From: Humibacter sp. RRB41
GTDB lineage: Bacteria; Actinomycetota; Actinomycetes; Actinomycetales; Microbacteriaceae
Length of the DNA stretch: 64,000 nucleotides
Reading direction: 5' to 3'
NCBI RefSeq assembly: GCF_022761015.1
Contig: NZ_JAKWJQ010000001.1
Location: 310,001-374,000 of the forward strand
Part shown: piece after piece, positions 34,031 to 43,560 of the stretch
Position numbering within the stretch: position 1 is the first letter of the stretch
Layout of the letters: the number at the start of each line of letters is the position of its first letter
The notes under the pieces: generated by a model
The model's input: the letters and a program-made list of their open reading frames with translations, nothing else
Told to the model about the DNA's origin: nothing
The model's database searches: none
Program-made: the position numbers and the translations under genes

Positions 34031-35083
34031 TCAGCGCGTGGGCGTCGGCGACGTGAGGGCGATCGCGCTGCGTCGTTCGACCAGGTAGGTCGTCAGTTCG
34101 ATGCGGCGTGCGGCGTGCGACGACGGGTCGGAGCCCAATTCGCTGATCAGCCGAACCGCTTCGGCCGCCATCTCGGTGAGGGGCTGATGGATCGTGGTGA
34201 GCGCGGGCGAGAGGTGTCTGCTCAGCACGGTGTCGTCGAATCCGATCACGCTCAACTCGGCGGGAATGCGGATGTCGCGCTCCCGTGCCGCTTCGTACAG
34301 CCCAGCGGCCTGCTGGTCGGAGCTGGAGAAGATCGCCGTCGGCCGCGCAGCGAGGTCGAGCAGGGTCGCGCCTGCCGCGTAACCGCCGGACATCCGGAAC
34401 TCGCCGTCGACCACGAGCTCGGGACGATACGGGAGACCCGCCCTGCGCAGCGCAGCGGCGTAGCCCTCCTGGCGTTCGAGCGCGCTGGCGAGACGGCTCG
34501 GCCCTGCGATGAGGCCGATGTCGCGGTGGCCGAGCTCGATGAGCCGGTTGGTCGCTTCGAAACCACCCGACCAGTTCGTGGCTCCGACAGTGGGGAAGTC
34601 CGCGCCCTCCCAGCCCGCGGGATCGACGAGCACCACCGGAATGCGCAGCTGTTTCAACGCCTTGAGCACGCCGTCACCCTCGCTGGGCAGCACGACGACG
34701 GCACCGGCGGAGCGCCGCGCCCGCAGGGACTCGGTCCAGCGCTCTATCGAGAACGAATCGTGCACGGAACTCGTCACGATGAGCGCGGACCCACGGGTCG
34801 CCGCAGCGCCCTCCGCCCCTCGGATCACCTCGAGTGCCCACGGCGAATCCGCACCCTCGATCAACAGCTCGATCACACCGCTGGAGTCGCGCGGCGCGGC
34901 CCTCTTGGTGAGGTAGCCCGTCGACTCGATGGCCTCGTACACCTTGGCGCGCGTTGCCGGTGCGACATCCGACTTGCCGTTCAGCACCTTCGACACGGTG
35001 GGCACCGATACGCCGGCCTGCGCGGCGACATCGGCCAACGTGCCCTTCGATTCCGCCACTGACGACGCTCCTTCTGACGCCAC
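34031..35083 (-). CDS. LacI-family transcriptional repressor
   Basis: Protein of 350 residues. N-terminal LacI helix-turn-helix GTLADVAAQAGVSVPTVSKVLNG with hinge YEAIESTGYLTKRAA. Periplasmic-binding-protein-like effector domain with VIGFDDTVLSRHLSPALTTIHQP. It lies between the minus-strand importer/GH42 operon and the plus-strand DUF6807-xylanase operon. Its likely operators, two 7-5-7 palindromes, are at 33572-33590 and 35194-35212. The inducer is probably an oligosaccharide released from xylan, galactan or similar. Confidence 0.93.
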   Translation of the reverse strand: MASEGASSVAESKGTLADVAAQAGVSVPTVSKVLNGKSDVAPATRAKVYEAIESTGYLTKRAAPRDSSGVIELLIEGADSPWALEVIRGAEGAAATRGSALIVTSSVHDSFSIERWTESLRARRSAGAVVVLPSEGDGVLKALKQLRIPVVLVDPAGWEGADFPTVGATNWSGGFEATNRLIELGHRDIGLIAGPSRLASALERQEGYAAALRRAGLPYRPELVVDGEFRMSGGYAAGATLLDLAARPTAIFSSSDQQAAGLYEAARERDIRIPAELSVIGFDDTVLSRHLSPALTTIHQPLTEMAAEAVRLISELGSDPSSHAARRIELTTYLVERRSAIALTSPTPTR

Positions 35084-35193
35084 GCGTCACCCCTGGCACA
35101 GCGTAACCGGGCCGGTGCCGCTGCGACTGCTCGAACACGGGATGCACGTGGGTGCCATTCTTGACGACGTTTGCACACCCGCTTAGGCTGCCT

Positions 35194-35212
35194 TTCCGAT
35201 AATGTATCGAAA
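35194..35212. promoter_or_regulatory. 19-bp LacI-type operator at the DUF6807-xylanase promoter
   Basis: TTCCGATAATGTATCGAAA has the same 7-5-7 layout as 33572-33590 with one arm mismatch. A -10-like GATAAT (35198-35203) lies inside it. Position in the lacI/DUF6807 divergent gap allows control of both. Confidence 0.7.
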
Positions 35213-35276
35213 ATGTTGCGGCGCCGATGTCGCTTCGGCTCTGATCAACGATGATTTCACAAAGGACCCCCGTCGC

Positions 35277-36338
35277 ATGAGCGTTCCCTCCCAGCCATCA
35301 CCGCCTCGGCAGATCTCCGGTACTGCTGCCTTCGGCACGACACCGTTCGGTCTGGAGCACGACGTCGACAGAGCGGTGCGCGTGATCTCGTCGACGGGCG
35401 CGGACCTTCTCGAGTACGTCTACCGGCCGGACGAGACACAGTACGAGTCGCCACGACCGTATGTGCATCCGGTCCGAACGCTGTCCGGTCGACTCGTCAC
35501 CGTCTTCCGCCCGTGGGATCACGTGTGGCACAAGGGCATCACCATGGCGTTGCCGAACGTAGGACCCGACAACTTCTGGGGAGGCGCCACGTATTCGCGA
35601 GCCGCAGGCGGCTATGCCGACCTCGGCAACAACGGGTCGCAGGATCACGACCGGGTGACCGCAGTGCTGAACACGTCAAAGGGCGTGACCTTCGCACACG
35701 ACCTCACCTGGCACCGCGAACCCGTCGCCGACACTGCCGGCGAGGTCGTTATCAAGGAGCGTCGAACGCTGACCGTCTCGCCGGACGTCGAGAACGATGC
35801 TTGGATTCTCGGATGGCGCAGCGAGCTGACCAACGACTCCGGCGCGCCGATCGAGTTGGGCTCCCCCACCACGGAGGGCAGGGAGAACGCCGGATACGGC
35901 GGCCTCTTCTGGCGTGGCCCGCGCTCGTTCACCGGTGGCAGGCTGATCGGAGCTGACGGCACGACCGGCGAAGACGTGCGCGGCACGACCGGAACATGGG
36001 CGGGTCTCACCGGACGCCACGACGGTCGGGGAGGCTCATCGACGGTCGTGTTCGCCGACGTCACGCCACAGCAGAGACTCGGCACGAAGTGGTTCGTGCG
36101 CTCCGAGCCGTTCGCCTGCATCAACCCTGCGCCGTTCTTCGACCGGGTGCGCATCTTCGAGCCGGGCGAGACGCTCGACCTCCGCTACGCGGTGACCGTC
36201 GCCGACGGTGAAGCGGATGCCCCGCGCATGGCGACCCTCGCTGCTGCGGCGGTGAAGGCATCCGAAGGTCTCGCAGTCGCGCATGAGATCTCGCTCGACG
36301 CCGGCGCGACGTCCGAGACCCTGGCCGGGGTGCGCTGA
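35277..36338 (+). CDS. DUF6807 (PmoA-like) family protein
   Basis: Soluble protein of 353 residues matching the DUF6807 / PmoA-like family: EYVYRPDETQYESPRPYVHPVRTLSG, RPWDHVWHKGITMALPNVGPDNFWGG, GREHAGYGGLFWRGPRSF-like GRENAGYGGLFWRGPRSF, and FVRSEPFACINPAPFF. Despite the name, members are not methane monooxygenases. They occur in sugar loci beside Gfo/Idh/MocA oxidoreductases, as here (1-base gap to the next gene). A glycan-related enzymatic or binding role is inference. AAAGGA lies 10 bases before the ATG at 35277. Confidence 0.85.
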   Translation: MSVPSQPSPPRQISGTAAFGTTPFGLEHDVDRAVRVISSTGADLLEYVYRPDETQYESPRPYVHPVRTLSGRLVTVFRPWDHVWHKGITMALPNVGPDNFWGGATYSRAAGGYADLGNNGSQDHDRVTAVLNTSKGVTFAHDLTWHREPVADTAGEVVIKERRTLTVSPDVENDAWILGWRSELTNDSGAPIELGSPTTEGRENAGYGGLFWRGPRSFTGGRLIGADGTTGEDVRGTTGTWAGLTGRHDGRGGSSTVVFADVTPQQRLGTKWFVRSEPFACINPAPFFDRVRIFEPGETLDLRYAVTVADGEADAPRMATLAAAAVKASEGLAVAHEISLDAGATSETLAGVR

Positions 36339-36339
36339 G

Positions 36340-37560
36340 ATGGCGGGCGACGACATCACTGCTGCACCGACAGGCAGTGCGCTGACCGGCAACGCGCCAA
36401 TCAGCAGTCCGTCGACCAGGAGCGCGTCCGGACGGCACATCGATTCCGACAACCCCTTGCGCATCGGCATCGTCGGCACGGGCGGCATCGCACGCGTGCA
36501 CGCCGAGAACGTGCGCCGACTCGAAGGCCGCGCTCGCATCGTCGGCGCGTGCGACATCGAGCCGGATCGGGTCACCGAGTTCCAGTCCGCGTGGGATGTG
36601 CCGGTCGGCACGACGAGCCTCGAGGAGCTGCTCGACACGGTCGAGCTCGACATCGTTCACCTGTGCTCGCCCCCAGGGCTGCACAAGGAGCAGGCGATCG
36701 CCGCGTTGCGCCGCGGCATCCATGTGCTGAGCGAAAAGCCGCCGGCACTCTCTCTCGCAGAGCTCGACGAGATCGCGCAGGCGGAGCGAGCGGGCGGAGC
36801 CCAGTTCGCGACGGTGTCGCAGCACCGCTTCGGGTCCCGCGCCCTCTGGCTGCGCGACCGGGTGGCTGACGGCGCGCTGGGGCGCGTGCTCACCGCTGTC
36901 TGCAACACGCTCTGGTACCGCCCGGACTCGTACTTCGACCTGCCGTGGCGCGGAAACTGGCAGATCGAAGGCGGCGGCCCGACCATGGGCCACGGCATCC
37001 ACCAGATGGACACGATGCTTTCGGTGCTGGGCTCGTGGTCGCAGGTCGTCGCAGTCGCGGCGCGACAGGCACGCCCCGTCGCCACCGAGGATCTCACCCA
37101 CGCGATCGTCAGCCTCGAGAACGGGGCCGTCGCCAGCGTCGTCAACAGCCTGCTGTCTCCGCGAGAGACCAGCTATCTGCGCTTCGACTTCGAGTTCGCC
37201 ACAGTCGAACTCGAGCATCTCTACGGCTACTCGGATGCCTCGTGGAAGATCACGGCAGCGCCAGGGTGCGAAGATCGCGTCGCTGCGGCCTGGCGACTCG
37301 GTCCACACGGAAACGGAAGCGGTCACGCGGCGCAGTTCGCCGCCATCTTGGATGCCGTCGAAACCGGTCGACCGCTTCCCGTGACGATCACGGATGCCCG
37401 CAGCACGCTCGAACTGATCGCGGGAATCTACGCGTCCGCGTTCACGGGAACAAGAATCTCCGCCGGCGAGATCGACGCGGCGTCGCCGTTCTACCGCAGC
37501 ATGGAGGGGAGCGGCGCTCCGTGGAGCACGGCTGCCGCCGGAGCGGAGCTGAGCGCGTGA
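36340..37560 (+). CDS. Gfo/Idh/MocA-family NAD(P)-dependent oxidoreductase
   Basis: Protein of 406 residues. Rossmann motif RIGIVGTGGIARVHAENVRRL begins about residue 42, after a Ser/Thr-rich leader. HVLSEKPPALSLAEL carries the conserved EKP lysine, and the second domain has the RGNWQIEGGGPTMGHGIHQMD substrate region. It would oxidise or epimerise a sugar or cyclitol in the cytosol. It is coupled with DUF6807 (1-base gap) and with the xylanase (GTGA overlap), so one operon. The leader may mean the true start lies further in. Confidence 0.92.
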   Translation: MAGDDITAAPTGSALTGNAPISSPSTRSASGRHIDSDNPLRIGIVGTGGIARVHAENVRRLEGRARIVGACDIEPDRVTEFQSAWDVPVGTTSLEELLDTVELDIVHLCSPPGLHKEQAIAALRRGIHVLSEKPPALSLAELDEIAQAERAGGAQFATVSQHRFGSRALWLRDRVADGALGRVLTAVCNTLWYRPDSYFDLPWRGNWQIEGGGPTMGHGIHQMDTMLSVLGSWSQVVAVAARQARPVATEDLTHAIVSLENGAVASVVNSLLSPRETSYLRFDFEFATVELEHLYGYSDASWKITAAPGCEDRVAAAWRLGPHGNGSGHAAQFAAILDAVETGRPLPVTITDARSTLELIAGIYASAFTGTRISAGEIDAASPFYRSMEGSGAPWSTAAAGAELSA

Positions 37561-38552
37561 GCATCGAGACGACGGGCCACGACCACGACCCGTTCAGGAT
37601 CGGCTGCGCGGTCGATGCCGACGCACTCGACGATCCGGTGTACCGCCAGCTGATTCCCCGGCTTTTCCGACTCATCACACCCGAGAACGCGATGAAGTTC
37701 GTGTCGCTCCGCCCGTCGCGTGACGTCTTCGACTTCGCCGCCGCCGATCGAGTCATGGAGCTCGCGGAGGCCGAGGGGCTCGCCGTGCGCGGGCACACCC
37801 TGGCCTGGCACAGCCAGCTCTCGGAGTGGGTCGGCGAACTTCCCGCCGGGGAGCGTGCGGACGTGCTGCGCGATCATATCCACACCGTGGTCGGCCGATA
37901 CAGCGGACGCATCGAGCAGTGGGATGTGGTGAACGAGCCGCTCGACGACGACGGCGCGCCCCGCCGCACGCCGTGGTTCGAGGCATCCGGCATCGATTAC
38001 ATCGCCGACGCGTTCCGCTGGGCGCACGAGGCGGACCCGTCAGCACGCCTCTTCATCAACGACTACAACGTCGAGGACCTCGGTGAGAAGAGCGACGCCT
38101 ATTACGTGCTCGTCCAGCGGCTCCTGGCCGAGGGCGTGCCGATCCACGGATTCGGCGCCCAGGGCCATCGCATCGTCGGCGATCCGCCGACGACCATGCG
38201 GGAGAACCTGCAGCGGTTCGCCGATCTCGGGCTGCAGGTGGCGCTGACCGAGGTGGACATCCGGATGCCCGTTGGCGTGGATGAGGCATCCGTCGCGTGC
38301 GTGAACGCGGCCGATCTCGAACGGCAGGCGAGCGATTACACGACCATGGTCGCCGCGGCACGCGCGGTTCCGGAGTGCACGGCGTTCGTGCTCTGGGGAC
38401 TGAGCGATGGACACTCGTGGATTCCGGAGACCTTCGCCGGGTTCGGCGCGGCACACGTGCTCGACGGTCGGCTGCAGCCGAAGCCCGCGTTCGATGCCGT
38501 CTTCGGCGAACAAGCGCAGGCAGCCGTCGAGGTCGAAGCGGCGCTACCGTGA
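37557..38552 (+). CDS. GH10 endo-1,4-beta-xylanase, intracellular
   Basis: Glycoside hydrolase of 331 residues. GH10 barrel with RGHTLAWHSQLSEW, acid/base E127 in WDVVNEPL and nucleophile E232 in TEVDIRMP; FINDYNVEDLGEKSDAYYVLVQRLL and VLWGLSDGHSWIP are typical. No signal peptide or binding module, so it cuts imported xylo-oligosaccharides. The GTG start at 37557 overlaps the oxidoreductase stop by 4 bases. Together with the importer this defines a cytosolic xylan-fragment pathway. Confidence 0.95.
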   Translation: MSIETTGHDHDPFRIGCAVDADALDDPVYRQLIPRLFRLITPENAMKFVSLRPSRDVFDFAAADRVMELAEAEGLAVRGHTLAWHSQLSEWVGELPAGERADVLRDHIHTVVGRYSGRIEQWDVVNEPLDDDGAPRRTPWFEASGIDYIADAFRWAHEADPSARLFINDYNVEDLGEKSDAYYVLVQRLLAEGVPIHGFGAQGHRIVGDPPTTMRENLQRFADLGLQVALTEVDIRMPVGVDEASVACVNAADLERQASDYTTMVAAARAVPECTAFVLWGLSDGHSWIPETFAGFGAAHVLDGRLQPKPAFDAVFGEQAQAAVEVEAALP

Positions 38553-39328
38553 CCACCGATGATCCGGGCACGGATGCCACTGACCGGGATGCCACGGCGC
38601 TCGCCCTCGACCGCGGGCTTCCCGGCGGCATCGCGGTGTCCCGGCTCCGTGTCTACGACTGGGAGGCATCCGACGGCCTTCGCGGTGGATCGCCTCACCT
38701 GCATACCGCGTCGACGGAGGGCTACGTCGTGGTCGGCGGCCACGGAGAGGTGCAGACCCTCGGGTCGCGTGGGGTCGAGATCACGCCTCTCGAGCCGGGA
38801 ACTATCGCGTGGTTCGCACCGGGAACGGTGCACCGACTGATCAATTCGGACGGACGACTCGACATCGTGACGTTGATGTCGAATGCGGGGCTTCCCGAGG
38901 CGGGCGACGCCGTGATCACGTTCCCGCTCGAGGTATTGCGTGATCCTGAGCGATATCGGGAGCGCGCCGTCCTGCCCACGACCGACGATCCGATCCGGCT
39001 GGAGAGTGCTGCGCGTGCGCGTCGCGACCTGGCGCTGGCGGGATTCGCCGAGTTGTGCGACCGTGCCGCGACGGACCTCACGGGCACCCTTCACGACCTG
39101 CACGCCGCGGCCGCGGCACTGGTCTCGCGTCACATCCCGCAGTGGCAGCGGATCGTCGCTGCCGGTCCGGTGGCGCAGACGGACGCCACCATCGCCGCCC
39201 TCTCGCAACTTGCGCAGGGAAGCGCAGCCTCGCTTGAGACGGCGGGAATCCGCGCGATCCAGCCCGAGCCGGTCGAGCGTTGGGGCATGTGCGGTCGGCT
39301 CACCGTGTGGGAGAGTACCGCGCACTGA
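38549..39328 (+). CDS. cupin-domain protein of the xylan operon
   Basis: Protein of 259 residues. N-terminal cupin barrel: GSPHLHTASTEGYVVVGGHGEVQTL gives the metal-binding H-x-H ... E pattern, and EPGTIAWFAPGTVHRLINSDG supplies the last His. The C-terminal half is helical and unassigned. Last gene of the operon, GTGA overlap with the xylanase. May bind or isomerise a sugar product; function unproven. Confidence 0.82.
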   Translation: MTTDDPGTDATDRDATALALDRGLPGGIAVSRLRVYDWEASDGLRGGSPHLHTASTEGYVVVGGHGEVQTLGSRGVEITPLEPGTIAWFAPGTVHRLINSDGRLDIVTLMSNAGLPEAGDAVITFPLEVLRDPERYRERAVLPTTDDPIRLESAARARRDLALAGFAELCDRAATDLTGTLHDLHAAAAALVSRHIPQWQRIVAAGPVAQTDATIAALSQLAQGSAASLETAGIRAIQPEPVERWGMCGRLTVWESTAH

Positions 39329-39467
39329 CGCGAGTCTCTACACCGTTCCGCGCGCGTTCGGCACGCTCGTCGTGGTCCGCGCATCCGCGCGACCCCTTGA
39401 CACCCTAACGGGGGCGGTGCCACGGTCGGAACGATGCCGCAGTGTGGCGGCGATGTGAGGAGCAACC

Positions 39468-40640
39468 ATGAATCCCGAATCGTCCACATCATCCGATCGG
39501 TCCGGACTTTCTCGCCGCACCGTGCTCACCGCCGGCGTCGGCGCGGCCGCGGGCATCGCGCTCGCCGGCGCCGGCGTCCTGGGTGCCGGTATGGTGCCCG
39601 CAGCGTTCGCCGCGCCGCCTTGGTGGGCCAAGCTCTCGTCGCGGCAGCAGGCCGGCCAGCGGATCATCTTCTCCTATCCGGGAGCGACTCCCCCGCAGAC
39701 TCTGTTGGATGCCATCGCCGCAGGCACCGTCGGTGGAGTCATCTTCTTCGGTGAGAACATCACGAGTCTCGATCAGATCGCAAGCGTCGTGGCGCAGTTG
39801 CGCGCTGCACAGGCATCCTCTCCCGTGAAGGAACCTCTGCTGTTCATGACCGACCAAGAGGGTGGCCTCATCCGTCGGCTCAGGGGCCAGGAACCCGTGC
39901 TCTCCGAAAAGCAGATCGGGCTGGCCGCCGACCCGGATGCCGCAGCCACCGCCGCGGGCTCCGGCGCAGCCGCTGCTCTGCGCAATGTCGGTATGAACCT
40001 CAACTTGGCTCCGGTGCTCGACGTGTTCCGCACGCCGGGAAACTTCGACGACCAGTTCCAACGTTCGTACAGTTCCGATCCTGCGCTTGCGGGACGCCTC
40101 GGTGCGGACTTCGTGCGGGCACAGCAGGGTGCCGGTGTCGCAGCGACGTCGAAGCACTTCCCCGGCCTCGGCGCAGCGACGGCAGACGAGAACACGGACC
40201 TCGGACCGGTGACCCTCTCGCAACCGCTCGCCGAAGTGCGGAGCGTGGACGAATCCGCCTTCGTTCCGGCGATCGCCGCGGGGGTGCAGTTGGTCATGAC
40301 GTCGTGGGCGATCTATCCGGCTGTGGATGCCCTGTATCCCGCCGGCATCTCGTCCGCGATCGTGCAGGGCGAGCTTCGGGGCCGCCTCGGTTTCAATGGA
40401 GTGACCATCACCGACGCACTCGAGGCCGGCGCGCTGGATGCCTTCGGCGACACCGGCAACCGCGCCTTGCTCTCTGCGCAGGCGGGCATGGACCTCCTGC
40501 TCTGCTCCGCACGCGACATGACTCAGGGCATGGATGCGCTGGATGCCATCACGGCCGCCGTAGACAGCAAGACTCTCAACCCCGGCCACTTCAAGCAGTC
40601 GCTGAGTCGGGTGCAGTCGCTCCGAGTCAGCTTGTTCTGA
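39468..40640 (+). CDS. exported GH3-family glycoside hydrolase lacking the NagZ dyad
   Basis: Protein of 390 residues. Tat-like signal SRRTVLTAGVGAAAGIAL with AFAA cleavage region near residue 48. GH3 barrel follows: LLFMTDQEGGLIRRL, NLNLAPVLDV, TSKHFPGLGAAT, LRGRLGFNGVTITDALEAGAL. In beta-N-acetylhexosaminidases of the NagZ type the loop reads KHFPGHG followed by a D-S/T-H dyad; here it is KHFPGLGAATADENTDLG without that His, so NagZ activity should not be assumed. GAGGAG precedes the ATG. Acts outside the membrane, perhaps on wall or plant glycans. Confidence 0.88.
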   Translation: MNPESSTSSDRSGLSRRTVLTAGVGAAAGIALAGAGVLGAGMVPAAFAAPPWWAKLSSRQQAGQRIIFSYPGATPPQTLLDAIAAGTVGGVIFFGENITSLDQIASVVAQLRAAQASSPVKEPLLFMTDQEGGLIRRLRGQEPVLSEKQIGLAADPDAAATAAGSGAAAALRNVGMNLNLAPVLDVFRTPGNFDDQFQRSYSSDPALAGRLGADFVRAQQGAGVAATSKHFPGLGAATADENTDLGPVTLSQPLAEVRSVDESAFVPAIAAGVQLVMTSWAIYPAVDALYPAGISSAIVQGELRGRLGFNGVTITDALEAGALDAFGDTGNRALLSAQAGMDLLLCSARDMTQGMDALDAITAAVDSKTLNPGHFKQSLSRVQSLRVSLF

Positions 40641-40712
40641 CCCTCCGCTGAGGAGTGCTCGCTCCCGCGCTCGTCGAGTAGCGAGCGGCGAAGCCGCACC
40701 CTCCGCCCGACC

Positions 40713-40904
40713 TCCGCTGGTCGAGTAGCGCGCCCGCAGGGCACGCGTATCGAGACCCATCTGCGTCTGAATGCCGTGGCGGGGTCTCGATACGCGTCGC
40801 TTCGCGGCGCTACTCGACCGGCGAAGGCGGCGCGTCTCGACCGGCGAAGGCGGCGCTTCTCGACCGGCGCAGACAGCGCTACTCGACCGGCGGCGCTACT
40901 CCAG
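40713..40904. repeat. REP-like hairpin with 23-bp tandem tail (second copy)
   Basis: The left arm beginning CCGCTGGTCGAGTAGCGCGC (40713-) and right arm GGTCTCGATACGCG...CTACTCGACC (40783-40820) form a hairpin nearly identical to that at 19858. It is followed by four units starting CTCGACCGGCG at 40813, 40836, 40859 and 40882 with a 23-base period. A further half-copy of the motif lies at about 40669-40697. No gene in 40641-40910. Confidence 0.85.
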
Positions 40905-40910
40905 CAGGAG

Positions 40911-42978
<2,068 letters not shown>

Positions 42979-43005
42979 TCGCCGGCCCGTCCTATGCTCG
43001 GGGGT

Positions 43006-43521
43006 ATGACCAGGCTGGTGCTGACCGTCGTCGGGGACGATCGAGCGGGACTCGTGCAGTCCCTTGCGGATGTCGTCAGCGAGCACGGAGGCAACTGGGA
43101 GACGAGCGAACTCGCGGAGTTGGCAGGAGCATTCGCCGGCATCGTGCTGGTCTCCGTTCCCGATGCCAGGCTCGAGGAGCTGAGCCGAGCCCTGGAGAAT
43201 CTGGATGGCCTGCTGCGCATCACGGTGCACGGCGGTGCAGCACCCGCAGATGCTCGCCCTGGCAGACGGTTCACCTTCAGCGTGCTCGGCAACGATCGGC
43301 CGGGAATCGTGCGCGATGTGACCGGCATCCTGACTCGTCACGGCATCACGATCGATCTGTTCTCGAGCCAGACGCGTGAGGCGCCGATGGCCGGCGGCAC
43401 TCTCTTCGAGGCGACAGTGACTGCCCGGGTGCCTGAGGACACAGATGTGACCCAGGCGATCGGTGATCTCGAGCAGTTGGCGGGCGAGATCCAGGTAGAC
43501 CTGAGCCTGGTCGACGACTAG
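43006..43521 (+). CDS. two-ACT-domain regulatory protein (GcvR-like)
   Basis: Protein of 171 residues made of two ACT domains: LVLTVVGDDRAGLVQSLADVVSEHGGNWETSEL and FTFSVLGNDRPGIVRDVTGILTRHGITIDLFSSQTREAPMAGGTLFEATVTA. The GcvR/ACR group senses amino acids, often glycine, and modulates partner regulators. TATGCT ends 7 bases before the ATG with no clear Shine-Dalgarno, consistent with a leaderless start. Partner not identifiable here. Confidence 0.87.
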   Translation: MTRLVLTVVGDDRAGLVQSLADVVSEHGGNWETSELAELAGAFAGIVLVSVPDARLEELSRALENLDGLLRITVHGGAAPADARPGRRFTFSVLGNDRPGIVRDVTGILTRHGITIDLFSSQTREAPMAGGTLFEATVTARVPEDTDVTQAIGDLEQLAGEIQVDLSLVDD

Positions 43522-43560
43522 CCACTGAGCCGGTGAGCCTGGTTGCAATGCTGCGGCGTC

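Noticed and set aside
33675-34088. Small plus-strand frame between the importer promoter and lacI
   Set aside because: Arg/Ala-rich, no family, contains degenerate DNA repeats and runs into the antisense of lacI.
35277-36338. Particulate methane monooxygenase subunit, suggested by the PmoA-like family name
   Set aside because: The protein is soluble, lacks membrane helices and copper ligands, and sits in a sugar operon; it belongs to DUF6807.
39397-39425. TTGACA-based promoter for the GH3 gene
   Set aside because: A good -35 at 39397-39402 has no matching -10 at 16-19 bases; not listed as a promoter.
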